A stretch of 52,488 bases of DNA from positions 1 to 52,488 of the forward strand of contig JAGVXH010000006.1 of assembly GCA_018303845.1 (NCBI GenBank). Reading direction: 5' to 3'. This stretch comes from Candidatus Pacearchaeota archaeon. Lineage in GTDB: Archaea; Nanobdellota; Nanobdellia; Pacearchaeales; GW2011-AR1. This document shows positions 16,690 to 24,830 of this stretch, piece by piece (within the stretch, counting starts at the first letter, position 1; each line of letters starts with the position of its first letter). The position numbers were made by a program, and so were the translations under genes. The notes beneath the pieces are model-generated. The model had not been told where the DNA came from. It saw only the letters and a list, made by a program, of their open reading frames with translations, and did no database searches.

Positions 16690-17721
16690 CTAATCCAAAA
16701 CAAACCTAGAATCAATCAGCTCATCCAAATCCACAGGTTCACTAATGACACCCTTCTTCATAAAAAAATCAACAATAAATTCCCCTCTAGCATAAAGCGA
16801 AAAAGCCTTCGTCTCATTAAAAATATCTTTATTCTCCTCCCTATTCAAAATCTTAATACCTTTCAATTCTTCATTTAAATCATAAGATGTAACTCCGGTC
16901 CTTTCACTAATATAAGAACGAGACTGTTCAGGATTCTCAACCAAAAATCTCTCAGCAAGGAAAAGTCCTTCTATAACTCCTTTAACTTTTTCGGGATGGT
17001 TCTGGGCAACATCCTTTCTAACAACAAGAACATCAACGATAGAACCAGGAACATCTGCAGAACTCGCAATCAAATTATAGCCCTTAGCAATTGCCTCAGA
17101 CTGAAATGGCTCGAAAGTATGCCCAGCATCGATATAACCCAACTCCAACATTTTAAGAACCTCTGGCTCCGGAACAACTACGATATTTACATCATTTTCA
17201 TTTAATCCATTTTTTTCAAGCAAATCCAAAACGAACAAATGAGAAAAACTATTAAGCTCAGCAACACTCACTGTCCTTCCCTTTAAATTCGAAACATTCC
17301 TAACATTAGGACTCGCCATAATTACATCTCCACCATTAGAAAAATCTGAAACATAAACAACGCTGACAGGATACCCCTCTGCCGCAAGCGAAATAGCATC
17401 ACTATAAACACCAAAAAATCCATCAACCTTGCCATCTCTAAAAGCATTCAAAGAATCCATATATTCATTAAACATATTAATCTCCACATCAACCCCTTCC
17501 TCTTCAAAAAAACCATTCTCAAGCGCAAGAAAAGTATGATGAGAATAACCAGGCCAAGCATTCATAGCGATTCTAATAGGAGAATAACCCTCATGCCCAA
17601 AAACAGAATATCCAGAGAAAAAAATCCCTAAAAAAATAAAACAAAATAACAACAAAATAACAAAAACAGAAGATTTCCACCAAGAACAAACTTCTTTCTC
17701 GCAAATATGATCATCGTCCAT
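16690..17721 (-). CDS. Membrane-anchored solute-binding protein, NMT1/SsuA-like, without transporter
   Basis: A 343-aa protein with one N-terminal membrane helix (about 16-38) and a periplasmic-binding-protein type 2 fold typical of NMT1/THI5 and SsuA/TauA proteins. Features seen: IRIAMNAWPGYSHHTFLALENGFFEEEGVDVE, of which NAWPGYSHHTFLALENGFF is diagnostic; GKVDGFFGVYSDAISLAAEG; LKGRTVSVA; and PEVLKMLELGYIDAGHTFEP. No permease or ATPase gene is adjacent. It may serve a distant transporter or act as a ligand receptor for the signalling locus next to it (inference). Confidence 0.85.
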   Translation of the reverse strand: MDDDHICEKEVCSWWKSSVFVILLLFCFIFLGIFFSGYSVFGHEGYSPIRIAMNAWPGYSHHTFLALENGFFEEEGVDVEINMFNEYMDSLNAFRDGKVDGFFGVYSDAISLAAEGYPVSVVYVSDFSNGGDVIMASPNVRNVSNLKGRTVSVAELNSFSHLFVLDLLEKNGLNENDVNIVVVPEPEVLKMLELGYIDAGHTFEPFQSEAIAKGYNLIASSADVPGSIVDVLVVRKDVAQNHPEKVKGVIEGLFLAERFLVENPEQSRSYISERTGVTSYDLNEELKGIKILNREENKDIFNETKAFSLYARGEFIVDFFMKKGVISEPVDLDELIDSRFVLD

Positions 17722-17776
17722 TAGAGAAAAAAGAAAAATATAATATTAAAGATAGCCACATATATATTCGCAAAGT

Positions 17777-18382
17777 TCATTCAATCTCAAGCATCACTCC
17801 CCAACCATCACTCAATCTATCATCCACAAAATAATCCCTACTAACTCCAAGAAACTTAAAACCAAGCCTAAAAAAAAGCCTATTAACAATTGGATCTTCC
17901 AAAGCCAACCTTTCAACAATTTCCTCGTTCAACTCATCAACTCCAAATCTCTCTTTATACTTCGAAACAAAAGGAGCAGTATATCCAACTCGCCAAGGCA
18001 AATCCCTAGGCCTAGCAACTTCATCCACAACAGATTCAAGAAGATTATAAGCAACCTTAGGCCTAACAGAATCAACAGCAAAATTAACGCCATAAATCTT
18101 ATTCCCCAAAGGATTATGATTAGTAATATATCCATCAGCTGTAATCTCACTCCATGTAGGAAACCCACTCTCAGGATATCTCACAATATGCACAACTGCA
18201 ACCCCAACAACCCCTCCCTCATCAGCAGCAACCCGAACACCCTCGGGAAAAATCCTCATCCTAGACTCCCACTTATCATAACCAGCAGAAACATTCTCCT
18301 CCCACTTCCTCTGATCCAATGCAACCAAACCAGAAATATCATCCAAACTAGCAGCACGATAAACAACCCCATCGCGAATCAT
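17777..18382 (-). CDS. GNAT-family N-acetyltransferase
   Basis: A 201-aa protein with a GNAT-like N-terminus (YRAASLDDISGLVALDQRKW), central strands around VGVAVVHIV, and a C-terminal LFFRLGFKFLGVSRDYFVDD like the last part of GNAT folds. The acetyl-CoA loop Q/RxxGxG/A is not clear. Its ATG overlaps the TGA of the radical SAM gene upstream (ATGA), so the two are coupled and may act in one pathway. The substrate is unknown. Confidence 0.65.
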   Translation of the reverse strand: MIRDGVVYRAASLDDISGLVALDQRKWEENVSAGYDKWESRMRIFPEGVRVAADEGGVVGVAVVHIVRYPESGFPTWSEITADGYITNHNPLGNKIYGVNFAVDSVRPKVAYNLLESVVDEVARPRDLPWRVGYTAPFVSKYKERFGVDELNEEIVERLALEDPIVNRLFFRLGFKFLGVSRDYFVDDRLSDGWGVMLEIE

Positions 18383-19446
18383 TTTAAGCCACCAACCTTC
18401 TCATCTCTAAAACGAACCAGCGATTCCAAATCTTGAGTCTTATTAAAATTAACAAAGGCCTTCTTAAAATCCTCATCACAAAATTCACCAAACTCTTTGC
18501 AACCAAGCCCTTCCGAATCAAGACCCAAATAAAAACCAACCTTATCAGAACCAAGCCTAACAACACAAGAATCAATCTTCTCCAAAGCCGTAACAACATC
18601 AAAACCATTAGGCAAATTCTTCCCATTCGAATAAGCCTCCTTCCAAGGACCATAAAGCGCAGAACCCTTCGCAACATACATCGGATTCAAATGAATAAAA
18701 GTTGGCATACCACAAGATTTCGACAAACCATGAAGATAATCAACCGTATTCAAAACATCATCAACCATCTCCCTCCGACTAAGCCAAGGAACCGCCCCCA
18801 TCATAACATAAAACTTCACCTCAGCCAAAGCATCGCTAATACATCCGACAGCTCGTTCAAAATCCAAAACATCAATCTTCTTATTCAAACCAATCCTCCC
18901 TAAAGAATTATCATAATCACCATTCCTCACCCTCTCATCAGAAGACTCATACCCAAGAGCAACCTCAAGAGTCAAGCCATCGAGAACCTCAACAGACTTA
19001 CGTAATAAATTTGGTTCAACAAAAACTTCCCTAGACTCAACAGAAACCTTCTTCAAATTAGGAAAAACACCAATGTCCCTATGACGAACTGCCTCAGAAA
19101 ACAAATAAAACAACGCCCCTCGAGGAATCTCCTTCTGATTAAAAGCAGACCCACCATTATACATAGAAATCGTCTTAATACCCAAAGCCTCGAAACTATC
19201 TCCAAATTTTTCGAAAGCATAATCAATCTGTGCCACAAGAGAACCTTCACTAACAACTCGCCCAACAGAATAACTAGGAAGGCGGCAATGATTACATCCC
19301 TTTCCATTAATTTGCGAAGTCCTAAAGTATGGACAAAGCCCTCCCTTCAATCCAACAACACCCTCAACCCTTCGAGCATCATAACTATTCGAATTAACCT
19401 CGACAAAAAGCGGAACATCAACATCTGAAACAATAAAGTCTTTCAT
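18379..19446 (-). CDS. Radical SAM protein, RaSEA/TIGR01210- or Elp3-like
   Basis: A 355-aa protein. The start is the ATG at 19446, with a TATA box (TAATATAAAAAT) centred about 28 bases upstream, so it is probably leaderless. The Cys cluster is CPYFRTSQINGKGCNHC, an unusual Cx12Cx2C spacing. Segments ISMYNGGSAFNQKEIPRGA and VSVESREVFVEP match the layout of the archaeal TIGR01210 family (RaSEA, the radical SAM partner in archaeosine formation); FIHLNPMYVAKGSALYG lies near the C-terminus. Assignment to RaSEA is from remembered motifs. A related Elp3-like enzyme is possible. Confidence 0.6.
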   Translation of the reverse strand: MKDFIVSDVDVPLFVEVNSNSYDARRVEGVVGLKGGLCPYFRTSQINGKGCNHCRLPSYSVGRVVSEGSLVAQIDYAFEKFGDSFEALGIKTISMYNGGSAFNQKEIPRGALFYLFSEAVRHRDIGVFPNLKKVSVESREVFVEPNLLRKSVEVLDGLTLEVALGYESSDERVRNGDYDNSLGRIGLNKKIDVLDFERAVGCISDALAEVKFYVMMGAVPWLSRREMVDDVLNTVDYLHGLSKSCGMPTFIHLNPMYVAKGSALYGPWKEAYSNGKNLPNGFDVVTALEKIDSCVVRLGSDKVGFYLGLDSEGLGCKEFGEFCDEDFKKAFVNFNKTQDLESLVRFRDEKVGGLK

Positions 19447-19539
19447 CAGACAAACCACTAAACATAATTTTTATATTAAGCCACGAATAGATTAGTGCCA
19501 TAACACAAACCATATAAACAAATCCATATTCCATTTTAC

Positions 19540-19677
19540 ATGACAGACTCGATAACTCTTCTCCAAGAAATAATAGCAAAAGAAATAGAAGAAAGAAATT
19601 TCACCCAAGAACAAATAAAAAATTGCACATTAATAAATAAAATATATGACCTTCCAATCTGTTGTATGAAATTTTGA
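19540..19677 (+). CDS. Possible 45-aa protein
   Basis: The frame reads MTDSITLLQEIIAKEIEERN and continues to PICCMKF. A TATA-like catataaac is centred 25 bases before the ATG, the usual distance for leaderless genes here. It ends nine bases before the next plus-strand ORF. It is predicted helical and matches no known family. Confidence 0.4.
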   Translation: MTDSITLLQEIIAKEIEERNFTQEQIKNCTLINKIYDLPICCMKF

Positions 19678-19686
19678 GTCAATAAA

Positions 19687-20115
19687 ATGAAAGATGAATT
19701 AATAACTAATATTGCCAAAAAATTTAATTTAGAAATTAAAAAAACAAGAGATGCGTATTATGCAACTCTACCTAATTGTAAGAATATTTCTTGTGACATT
19801 GCAATTGGTCGGGATGCATTAGAATGGTACATTACTTTAATTGATACACAAATTAAAAAAAATATTTTTAAAGATTGGATGGATTATTTAGGTTACGATA
19901 AAAGTCCTGAAGAAAAACTAATTAATATAAAATATAATGATTTATTGTATTTTATTGAAAATTGGTTAAAAGCAACTGAAATAAAAACTGATTACGAAAA
20001 ATATTTTTTTAAATTATTAAAACGAAAAATATGCTATTGGAAAATAAATAATAAATGGCAAGAATTAACAATGTGTAAAATACAAAATAAAAAGAACAGC
20101 AATAGATCAAATTAA
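19687..20115 (+). CDS. Hypothetical protein of foreign composition
   Basis: A 142-aa soluble, mixed alpha/beta protein with several Cys, Trp and Tyr (KNISCDIAIGRDALEWYITL; KRKICYWKINNKWQELTMC). No family is recognised. Its codons are much richer in T and poorer in C (AAT, GAT, TTA, ATT) than neighbouring plus-strand genes such as aIF5B, which use AAC, GAC, CTA and ATC. It follows a 45-aa ORF with a nine-base gap and converges on 20120-20452. The composition suggests recent acquisition. Confidence 0.6.
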   Translation: MKDELITNIAKKFNLEIKKTRDAYYATLPNCKNISCDIAIGRDALEWYITLIDTQIKKNIFKDWMDYLGYDKSPEEKLINIKYNDLLYFIENWLKATEIKTDYEKYFFKLLKRKICYWKINNKWQELTMCKIQNKKNSNRSN

Positions 20116-20119
20116 AAAT

Positions 20120-20452
20120 CTATCTCCTAATCTCAAAACCTTCAGGAATACTAAAGCACAATATGCTAGCCATATCCCTCAAGCCATCCTCTAGAGTATG
20201 GTAAATAGCTATCTCAGGGATATCATCACGCTCTCCGATACGAAGAGCCATAGCAAGCCCAGCGTTAGAACCCTTTGGGAATAAATAGAAATCTCTATCT
20301 TGATACCCAAGATTAGGAAGATGGCCCGCTTTTTCAAAAAGTATCTTCCTCGCCGCATTAATCGAATCAGAACTAACACGGATATTATTGCACATCCAAT
20401 CATGAGATTCCTTGCTCCCAAACCCTAAATAAAAAACATCCCTCTTAATCAT
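20120..20452 (-). CDS. Hypothetical 110-aa protein
   Basis: A soluble protein starting MIKRDVFYLGFGSKESHDWMC. It has an alpha/beta pattern and a conserved-looking RDFYLFPKGSNAGLAMALRIGERDD centre (quoted in part: LFPKGSNAGLAMALRIGE). No family is recognised. It is divergent from aIF5B, with 44 bases between the start codons. Confidence 0.65.
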   Translation of the reverse strand: MIKRDVFYLGFGSKESHDWMCNNIRVSSDSINAARKILFEKAGHLPNLGYQDRDFYLFPKGSNAGLAMALRIGERDDIPEIAIYHTLEDGLRDMASILCFSIPEGFEIRR

Positions 20453-20496
20453 AAAAACAAAATTTCCTCAACCTTTAAAAATAAATCTATACTCGA
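20453..20496. promoter_or_regulatory. Divergent promoter region between hypothetical gene and aIF5B
   Basis: The 44-base gap contains ctttaaaaataaat, a TATA box centred about 20-25 bases before the two possible aIF5B ATGs (20497 and 20503), which implies a leaderless message. Confidence 0.45.
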
Positions 20497-22242
20497 ATGT
20501 ACATGACAATCCGCCAACCCATTGTAACCGTAGCGGGTCATGTAGACCACGGCAAAACAAGCTTACTAGATAAAATTAGGTGCACCTCTCTACAAGAATG
20601 TGAAGCCGGCGGAATCACCCAAAAAATCTCCTTCACAACTCTTCCAAAAGAAGACATAGAAAAACGAGCCAAAACAACTCTAGACAAATTCAAAATCCCA
20701 CTAGAAATCCCAGGACTCCTTTTTATCGACACGCCAGGTCACGCAGCATTCACAAACATCCGAAAAAGAGGCGGTTCCCTTGCAGACATCGCAATCCTAG
20801 TAATTGACATCAACGACGGGATAAGGCCACAGACTCAAGAAGTCCTTCAAATCCTAAAAGCAAACAAAACACCCTTCATCATCGCCCTAAACAAAATCGA
20901 CAACGTCGGAGGCTGGAAAACCTCCCCAAATCTCCTCTCACTTGAAGCAGTAGAAAACCAAGCAACAAACGTCAAACTAAACTTCGAAGAAAAATTCTAC
21001 ACAATAATAGGCTCGCTACATTCTCACGGAATTACAGCAGACATGTATTCCAAAATCGAAGACTTCACAAAAGCAGTCGCAATCGTCCCATGTTCAGCAA
21101 GAACAGGTGAAGGCATATCAGAAATCCTAGCAATGATAACAGCACTCTCACAAAAATTTCTAAGCAACAGAATTCAGACAAAAGAACTAGGCAAAGGAGT
21201 AATCCTCGAAGTCAAAAAAGACAAAGCAATGAACTTCCTAGAATGCATCCTCTACGACGGGAAACTATCCCAAACAGACGAAATTGCAATCGCCTCATTC
21301 GAAAAAACCATTTCCACAAAAATCCGAAATATCCAAGAAGCAAAACCATTGAACAAAGGATACGAAACAAAAACCGAAGTCAAAGCCGCAACCGGAATAA
21401 AACTCCAAATAATGTCCAAAGAAGAGATTCTACCAGGCATGCCATTCCAAGTAATAACTAACGAAAACACTCTAGAAAAAATTCAGGAAGAATTCGCCAA
21501 AGAAATATCTGAAGAAATTATATGCGACGAAACAGGAATAGTCGCAAAAGCCGACTCTCTTGGAAGTCTAGAAGCACTCCTTGTCTTACTAAAAGAAGCA
21601 AGAATCCCCGTAGTCAAAGCAGGCATCGGACCAATAACTAAAAAAGACGTATACCTAGCAAGTACACTAGAAAAAGAAGAAGACAGAATTGTATTAGGAT
21701 TCAACGTTGAAACTCAAGAAGAAATAATAAATCTCGACGAACTAAAAAAAATAAAAATCCTAACAAACGAAGTCGTATACAAACTTATCGAAGACTTAGA
21801 AAAATACCAAACAGAAAAAGTCCAAGAGATAGAAAGGAAAAAATTATCCGAACTCCCAACAATTTGCAAACTTAAAGTCTTAGATTTCTGCTTCAGAAAT
21901 TCATCCCCAGCAGTCTTCGGAGTAAAAATAGAAGCAGGAACATTAAAGGCCCACGAACGATTCATCAATCGAGACGACAAAAAAATCGGTCAAATAAAAG
22001 AAATCCAACACGAAAAAAAATCCATCAATAAAATAGAATCAGGAAAAGAAGTCGCAATTTCAATGCCAGGCGTAAACTTCGAAAGACAAATCGCCGTCGG
22101 AGAAAACCTTTACACAAACCTAGCTGAATCAGAATTTCGAAAATTCAAAGAACACAAAAACCTACTTAGCTCAGAAGAAAAATCAATCCTCCAAGAAATC
22201 GCCCAAATAAAACGAAGAGAAAACAACACCTGGGGAATCTAA
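20497..22242 (+). CDS. infB: Translation initiation factor aIF5B (IF2 family)
   Basis: A 581-aa GTPase that promotes subunit joining at the end of archaeal translation initiation. G1 is GHVDHGKTSLLDKI, G3 DTPGHAAF, G4 NKID and G5 SARTGEG. Beta-barrel domain II, the alpha/beta/alpha domain III (EIICDETGIVAKADSLGSLEALL) and the C-terminal barrel (ISMPGVNFERQIAVGENLY) follow. The length is normal for archaeal aIF5B and there is no intein. The ATG at 20503 is an alternative start two codons later. Confidence 0.97.
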   Translation: MYMTIRQPIVTVAGHVDHGKTSLLDKIRCTSLQECEAGGITQKISFTTLPKEDIEKRAKTTLDKFKIPLEIPGLLFIDTPGHAAFTNIRKRGGSLADIAILVIDINDGIRPQTQEVLQILKANKTPFIIALNKIDNVGGWKTSPNLLSLEAVENQATNVKLNFEEKFYTIIGSLHSHGITADMYSKIEDFTKAVAIVPCSARTGEGISEILAMITALSQKFLSNRIQTKELGKGVILEVKKDKAMNFLECILYDGKLSQTDEIAIASFEKTISTKIRNIQEAKPLNKGYETKTEVKAATGIKLQIMSKEEILPGMPFQVITNENTLEKIQEEFAKEISEEIICDETGIVAKADSLGSLEALLVLLKEARIPVVKAGIGPITKKDVYLASTLEKEEDRIVLGFNVETQEEIINLDELKKIKILTNEVVYKLIEDLEKYQTEKVQEIERKKLSELPTICKLKVLDFCFRNSSPAVFGVKIEAGTLKAHERFINRDDKKIGQIKEIQHEKKSINKIESGKEVAISMPGVNFERQIAVGENLYTNLAESEFRKFKEHKNLLSSEEKSILQEIAQIKRRENNTWGI

Positions 22243-22252
22243 AAACCAAAAA

Positions 22253-22648
22253 TCATTCTTTAGATATATCTCCTAAATAAGACCCCATAAAAAAAGACGC
22301 TCCCAAGACATAACTCTCCAAAGTTTCGGCAGAAATTCCTAAAGCACTCAATCCACCCAAAGACAAACACCCAGCACCTGCAAGAATATTCCTATTATTC
22401 CTATTATGATCTGCCTTCCAAAGTGCCGCACTAGCAGTAGTAAGAAACCCCGCCATGCCAACTGAATAACCAATAAATTCTCCAACAACTTCAGTACCGG
22501 CATCACTAAATGCAAATCCAGTCAAAACAGCAGCCCCAAAATCCCAATAATCACTAATCAAATCTCTAGCTGCAGACAAAGAATACTCTCCAGGGTTTTT
22601 GCAGAAATTATCCCACCCACAAATAAAATCATCAGATAAATTTCCCAT
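22253..22648 (-). CDS. Small hypothetical protein, Gly/Ala-rich helical segments
   Basis: A 131-aa protein. The start is the ATG at 22648 (MGNLSDDFICGWDNFCKNPG) because a TATA box (CTTTTATATTC) lies about 26 bases upstream; a longer frame from 22696 would run through it. Several moderately hydrophobic Gly/Ala segments (AAVLTGFAFSDAG, YSVGMAGFLTTASAALW, AGAGCLSLGGLSALGI) may be membrane helices. No family is recognised. It converges on aIF5B with ten bases between stops. Confidence 0.6.
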   Translation of the reverse strand: MGNLSDDFICGWDNFCKNPGEYSLSAARDLISDYWDFGAAVLTGFAFSDAGTEVVGEFIGYSVGMAGFLTTASAALWKADHNRNNRNILAGAGCLSLGGLSALGISAETLESYVLGASFFMGSYLGDISKE

Positions 22649-22723
22649 ATCAAGAAACAAAAAATAGAATATAAAAGCTTTATTGCAATAAATCACAACG
22701 GTAAACCTCTAACCCCCTAAAGC

Positions 22724-22873
22724 GTGTCCGTGTTTATCCGTGTCGTCCGTGCGCCATTACTTAACATCCAATTCCAAAACCGTCAAAATCCTACCCAAAA
22801 ACCCTCTCTTAAAATCAACCATCTTACCAATACCAAACAATCCTTTCCGTGAATATCCGTGCTAATCCGTGGG
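22724..22873. repeat. Two clusters of TCCGTG at about 10-base spacing
   Basis: Three TCCGTG hexamers lie at 22724-22752 and three more at 22844-22873, spaced 9-10 bases (one helical turn) within each cluster. The bases are GC-richer than the surroundings. The 282-base gap between 22648 and 22931 holds these and otherwise nothing recognisable. Confidence 0.6.
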
Positions 22874-22930
22874 TAAAATTCTCACTACCATTTCCCAAAC
22901 CAATAAAAACCCAAATCTCCAAGTCCAAGT

Positions 22931-23995
22931 ATGAAAACCAAATTCGACTCCTACATAAACACCGACATGTGCGACGGCTGCAAACTCTGCCTAAAAGGCC
23001 AAAAACTAGTCCTATTCGTCGGAGGCAAATGCTCAAGAGCCTGCTGGTATTGTTCCCTCTCAGAAGGCAGAAAAAATTCCCCACAACTCTGGGCAAACGA
23101 AAGACCTTGCAACTCAGACCAAGAAATAATTCAGGAAGCAACAGACTCAAACGCTCGCGGCGCAGGAATAACAGGCGGAGATCCAATTGCATACCTCGAC
23201 CGAACACTCTCCGCAGCCAAAGCCCTAAAATCCCACTTCAAAAAATCCTTCCACATCCACGTATACCTTCCGCTTCCCCTAGTAAACAAACCAACACTAG
23301 AAAAATTACACGAGAACATCGACGAAGTCAGATTCCATCCTTCTTTCCTAACTAATCCAGACGAAATCCTAATGCAAGAAGAAATAAAAAAAATATCCGA
23401 AGCCTCATTAATCTTCGGCAAACAAAATACAGGACTAGAAATGCCACTACTCCCAGAAAAAAAAGAAGAAATAATTTCCTTCATAAAAAAAACAGAACCA
23501 TACATTAGCTTCGTCAATCTAAACGAATTCGAAATTTCAGACACAAACTTCGACAAAGTCACAAAAGAATATTCTCTAAACGAAGACACATACACAATCT
23601 ATAAATCACTAGAAACAGGAAAAGAAATATTAAAACAATGTAAAAACCTCCCACTTAAAATACACGTCTGCACCGCCTCAACAAAAAACCATCACCAATA
23701 TGCAAACCGACTCCTACTCCACAAAATCCTACCCTACGGAACAAAAACTGACGAAGGAACCGTAATCTACTTCACAATAATCCCAGACAATATGGAAGAA
23801 ACCGTAGAGAAACTAAAAAAATATACAAAAAATTTCCACATAGATGAATCCCACAAAAGAATCCTACTAAAAAAATCAGAACTCCATAGGCTCTACAAAA
23901 CAAAAAAATTCGTAATCAATCTCTGCGAAGAACATCCAACATTCGACGCCGAAAAAATGTCATTTTGGAAATTAACCGACGAGGATTTCAATTAG
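22931..23995 (+). CDS. Radical SAM protein, COG2108-like
   Basis: A 354-aa enzyme. An N-terminal CDGCKLC pair is followed by the canonical radical SAM cluster CSRACWYC (Cx3Cx2C) near residue 35, then the SAM-binding GITGGDP. C-terminal parts are FHIHVYLPLPL, MPLLPEKKEEI and HVCTASTKNHHQY. This is the layout of archaeal COG2108 proteins, related to pyruvate formate-lyase activating enzymes, whose reaction is not established. The extra Cys could hold a second Fe-S cluster or zinc. It ends one base before the exonuclease gene, so they form an operon. Confidence 0.85.
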   Translation: MKTKFDSYINTDMCDGCKLCLKGQKLVLFVGGKCSRACWYCSLSEGRKNSPQLWANERPCNSDQEIIQEATDSNARGAGITGGDPIAYLDRTLSAAKALKSHFKKSFHIHVYLPLPLVNKPTLEKLHENIDEVRFHPSFLTNPDEILMQEEIKKISEASLIFGKQNTGLEMPLLPEKKEEIISFIKKTEPYISFVNLNEFEISDTNFDKVTKEYSLNEDTYTIYKSLETGKEILKQCKNLPLKIHVCTASTKNHHQYANRLLLHKILPYGTKTDEGTVIYFTIIPDNMEETVEKLKKYTKNFHIDESHKRILLKKSELHRLYKTKKFVINLCEEHPTFDAEKMSFWKLTDEDFN

Positions 23996-23996
23996 A

Positions 23997-24548
23997 ATGA
24001 ACCGCCTAATCATCGACACCGAAACAACCGGACTTTCCCCTAACTTCAACAAAACTCTAACTGTCGGGCTCCTCTTAATCGACGTAGAAAAAACACACCT
24101 CGACATCCTAGCCCAAAACCACATCTTCATCAAACACAAAAACTACAACATAAATCCCCAAGCCCTAAAAGTAAACGGAATAAACATAGACGAACATAAT
24201 CTCCACGCATGCCCACCATCAAAAGCCTGTTCGCAAATCAACACCTTCATCAAAAAAAATTCACTCCAAAAAACTCCAATCGTCGGACACAACATCCACT
24301 TCGACAAAGCATTCCTCAATTCACTTTTTCAACAAGGAGAAACAAAGCCCATCTTCCACGACGAATATGAAGACACAATAAAAATCTGGAAAGAACTTCA
24401 GAAAAAAGAAATTATACCCTCACACTTAAGAGCAACACTAGGAACTTTAGCAACCCACTTCGACATCGACTACGAAAAAGCCCACGACGCTTTAGCAGAT
24501 TGTAAAATCACAGCCCAAGTCTATCACGAAATGTTAAAACTAAAATAA
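23997..24548 (+). CDS. DEDDh 3'-5' exonuclease, DnaQ/PolC epsilon-like
   Basis: A 183-aa nuclease. ExoI is IDTETTGL (D and E metal ligands), ExoII GHNIHFDKAFL, and ExoIII HDALADC, with the His typical of DEDDh enzymes. It has the size of a stand-alone proofreading or RNase T/oligoribonuclease-like domain. The ATG overlaps no gene but follows the radical SAM stop by one base. The 3' 90 bases are duplicated 252 bases downstream (24711-24816). Confidence 0.92.
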   Translation: MNRLIIDTETTGLSPNFNKTLTVGLLLIDVEKTHLDILAQNHIFIKHKNYNINPQALKVNGINIDEHNLHACPPSKACSQINTFIKKNSLQKTPIVGHNIHFDKAFLNSLFQQGETKPIFHDEYEDTIKIWKELQKKEIIPSHLRATLGTLATHFDIDYEKAHDALADCKITAQVYHEMLKLK

Positions 24549-24564
24549 CAAAGTTGCCCAAGTC

Positions 24565-24641
24565 TGCAAATTAAAATTTTAGGTTCAGGCGCCCGGCTCC
24601 AAAGGAGAGAGGGCGGAACCGTTAAGAAATTTTAATTTGCA
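24565..24641 (+). ncRNA. Long nested hairpin, possible structured RNA
   Basis: A perfect 15-bp outer stem (tgcaaattaaaattt with aaattttaatttgca, 24565-24579 and 24627-24641) encloses ggttc/gaacc, then after a 3-base bulge cgccc/gggcg, then ctcc-aaa-ggag. This makes 29 base pairs in 77 bases. A second small hairpin, cgaaac-gtca-gtttcg, follows at 24649-24664. The GC-rich core stands out in this AT-rich region. Whether it is transcribed is unknown. It could be a terminator/processing structure, a small RNA, or a miniature mobile element. Confidence 0.55.
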
Positions 24642-24710
24642 TTAAATACGAAACGTCAGTTTCGCTAACTAAGTTTTGATTCCAGGGAACCTTTTTCTAA
24701 AAGGGAGCCT

Positions 24711-24800
24711 TTCGACATCGACTACGAAAAAGCCCACGACGCTTTAGCAGACTGCCAAATCACAGCCCAAGTCTATCACGAAATGTTAAAACTAAAATAA
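24711..24800 (+). pseudogene. Remnant of a second exonuclease 3' end
   Basis: Thirty codons (FDIDYEKAHDALADC onward to MLKLK and TAA) repeat the end of the gene at 23997-24548 with no start of its own. Mostly silent differences suggest it descends from a once functional paralogue or was copied by gene conversion. Confidence 0.7.
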
Positions 24801-24830
24801 CAAAATTAACCAAGTCCAGCAAAGCCCTTC

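Larger units (their letters stand above)
24459..24816 (+). repeat. Direct repeat of exonuclease 3' end (24459-24564 and 24711-24816)
   Basis: About 106 bases recur at an offset of exactly 252. Within the coding part only three bases differ (gattgtaaa versus gactgccaa). Two of the changed codons are silent and one gives K to Q. The non-coding tail differs more. The stretch between the copies holds the structured hairpin. Confidence 0.92.

Noticed and set aside
24565-24710. Insertion sequence
   Set aside because: There is no transposase, and the flanking 106-base repeats are far longer than target-site duplications. A structured or miniature element remains possible.
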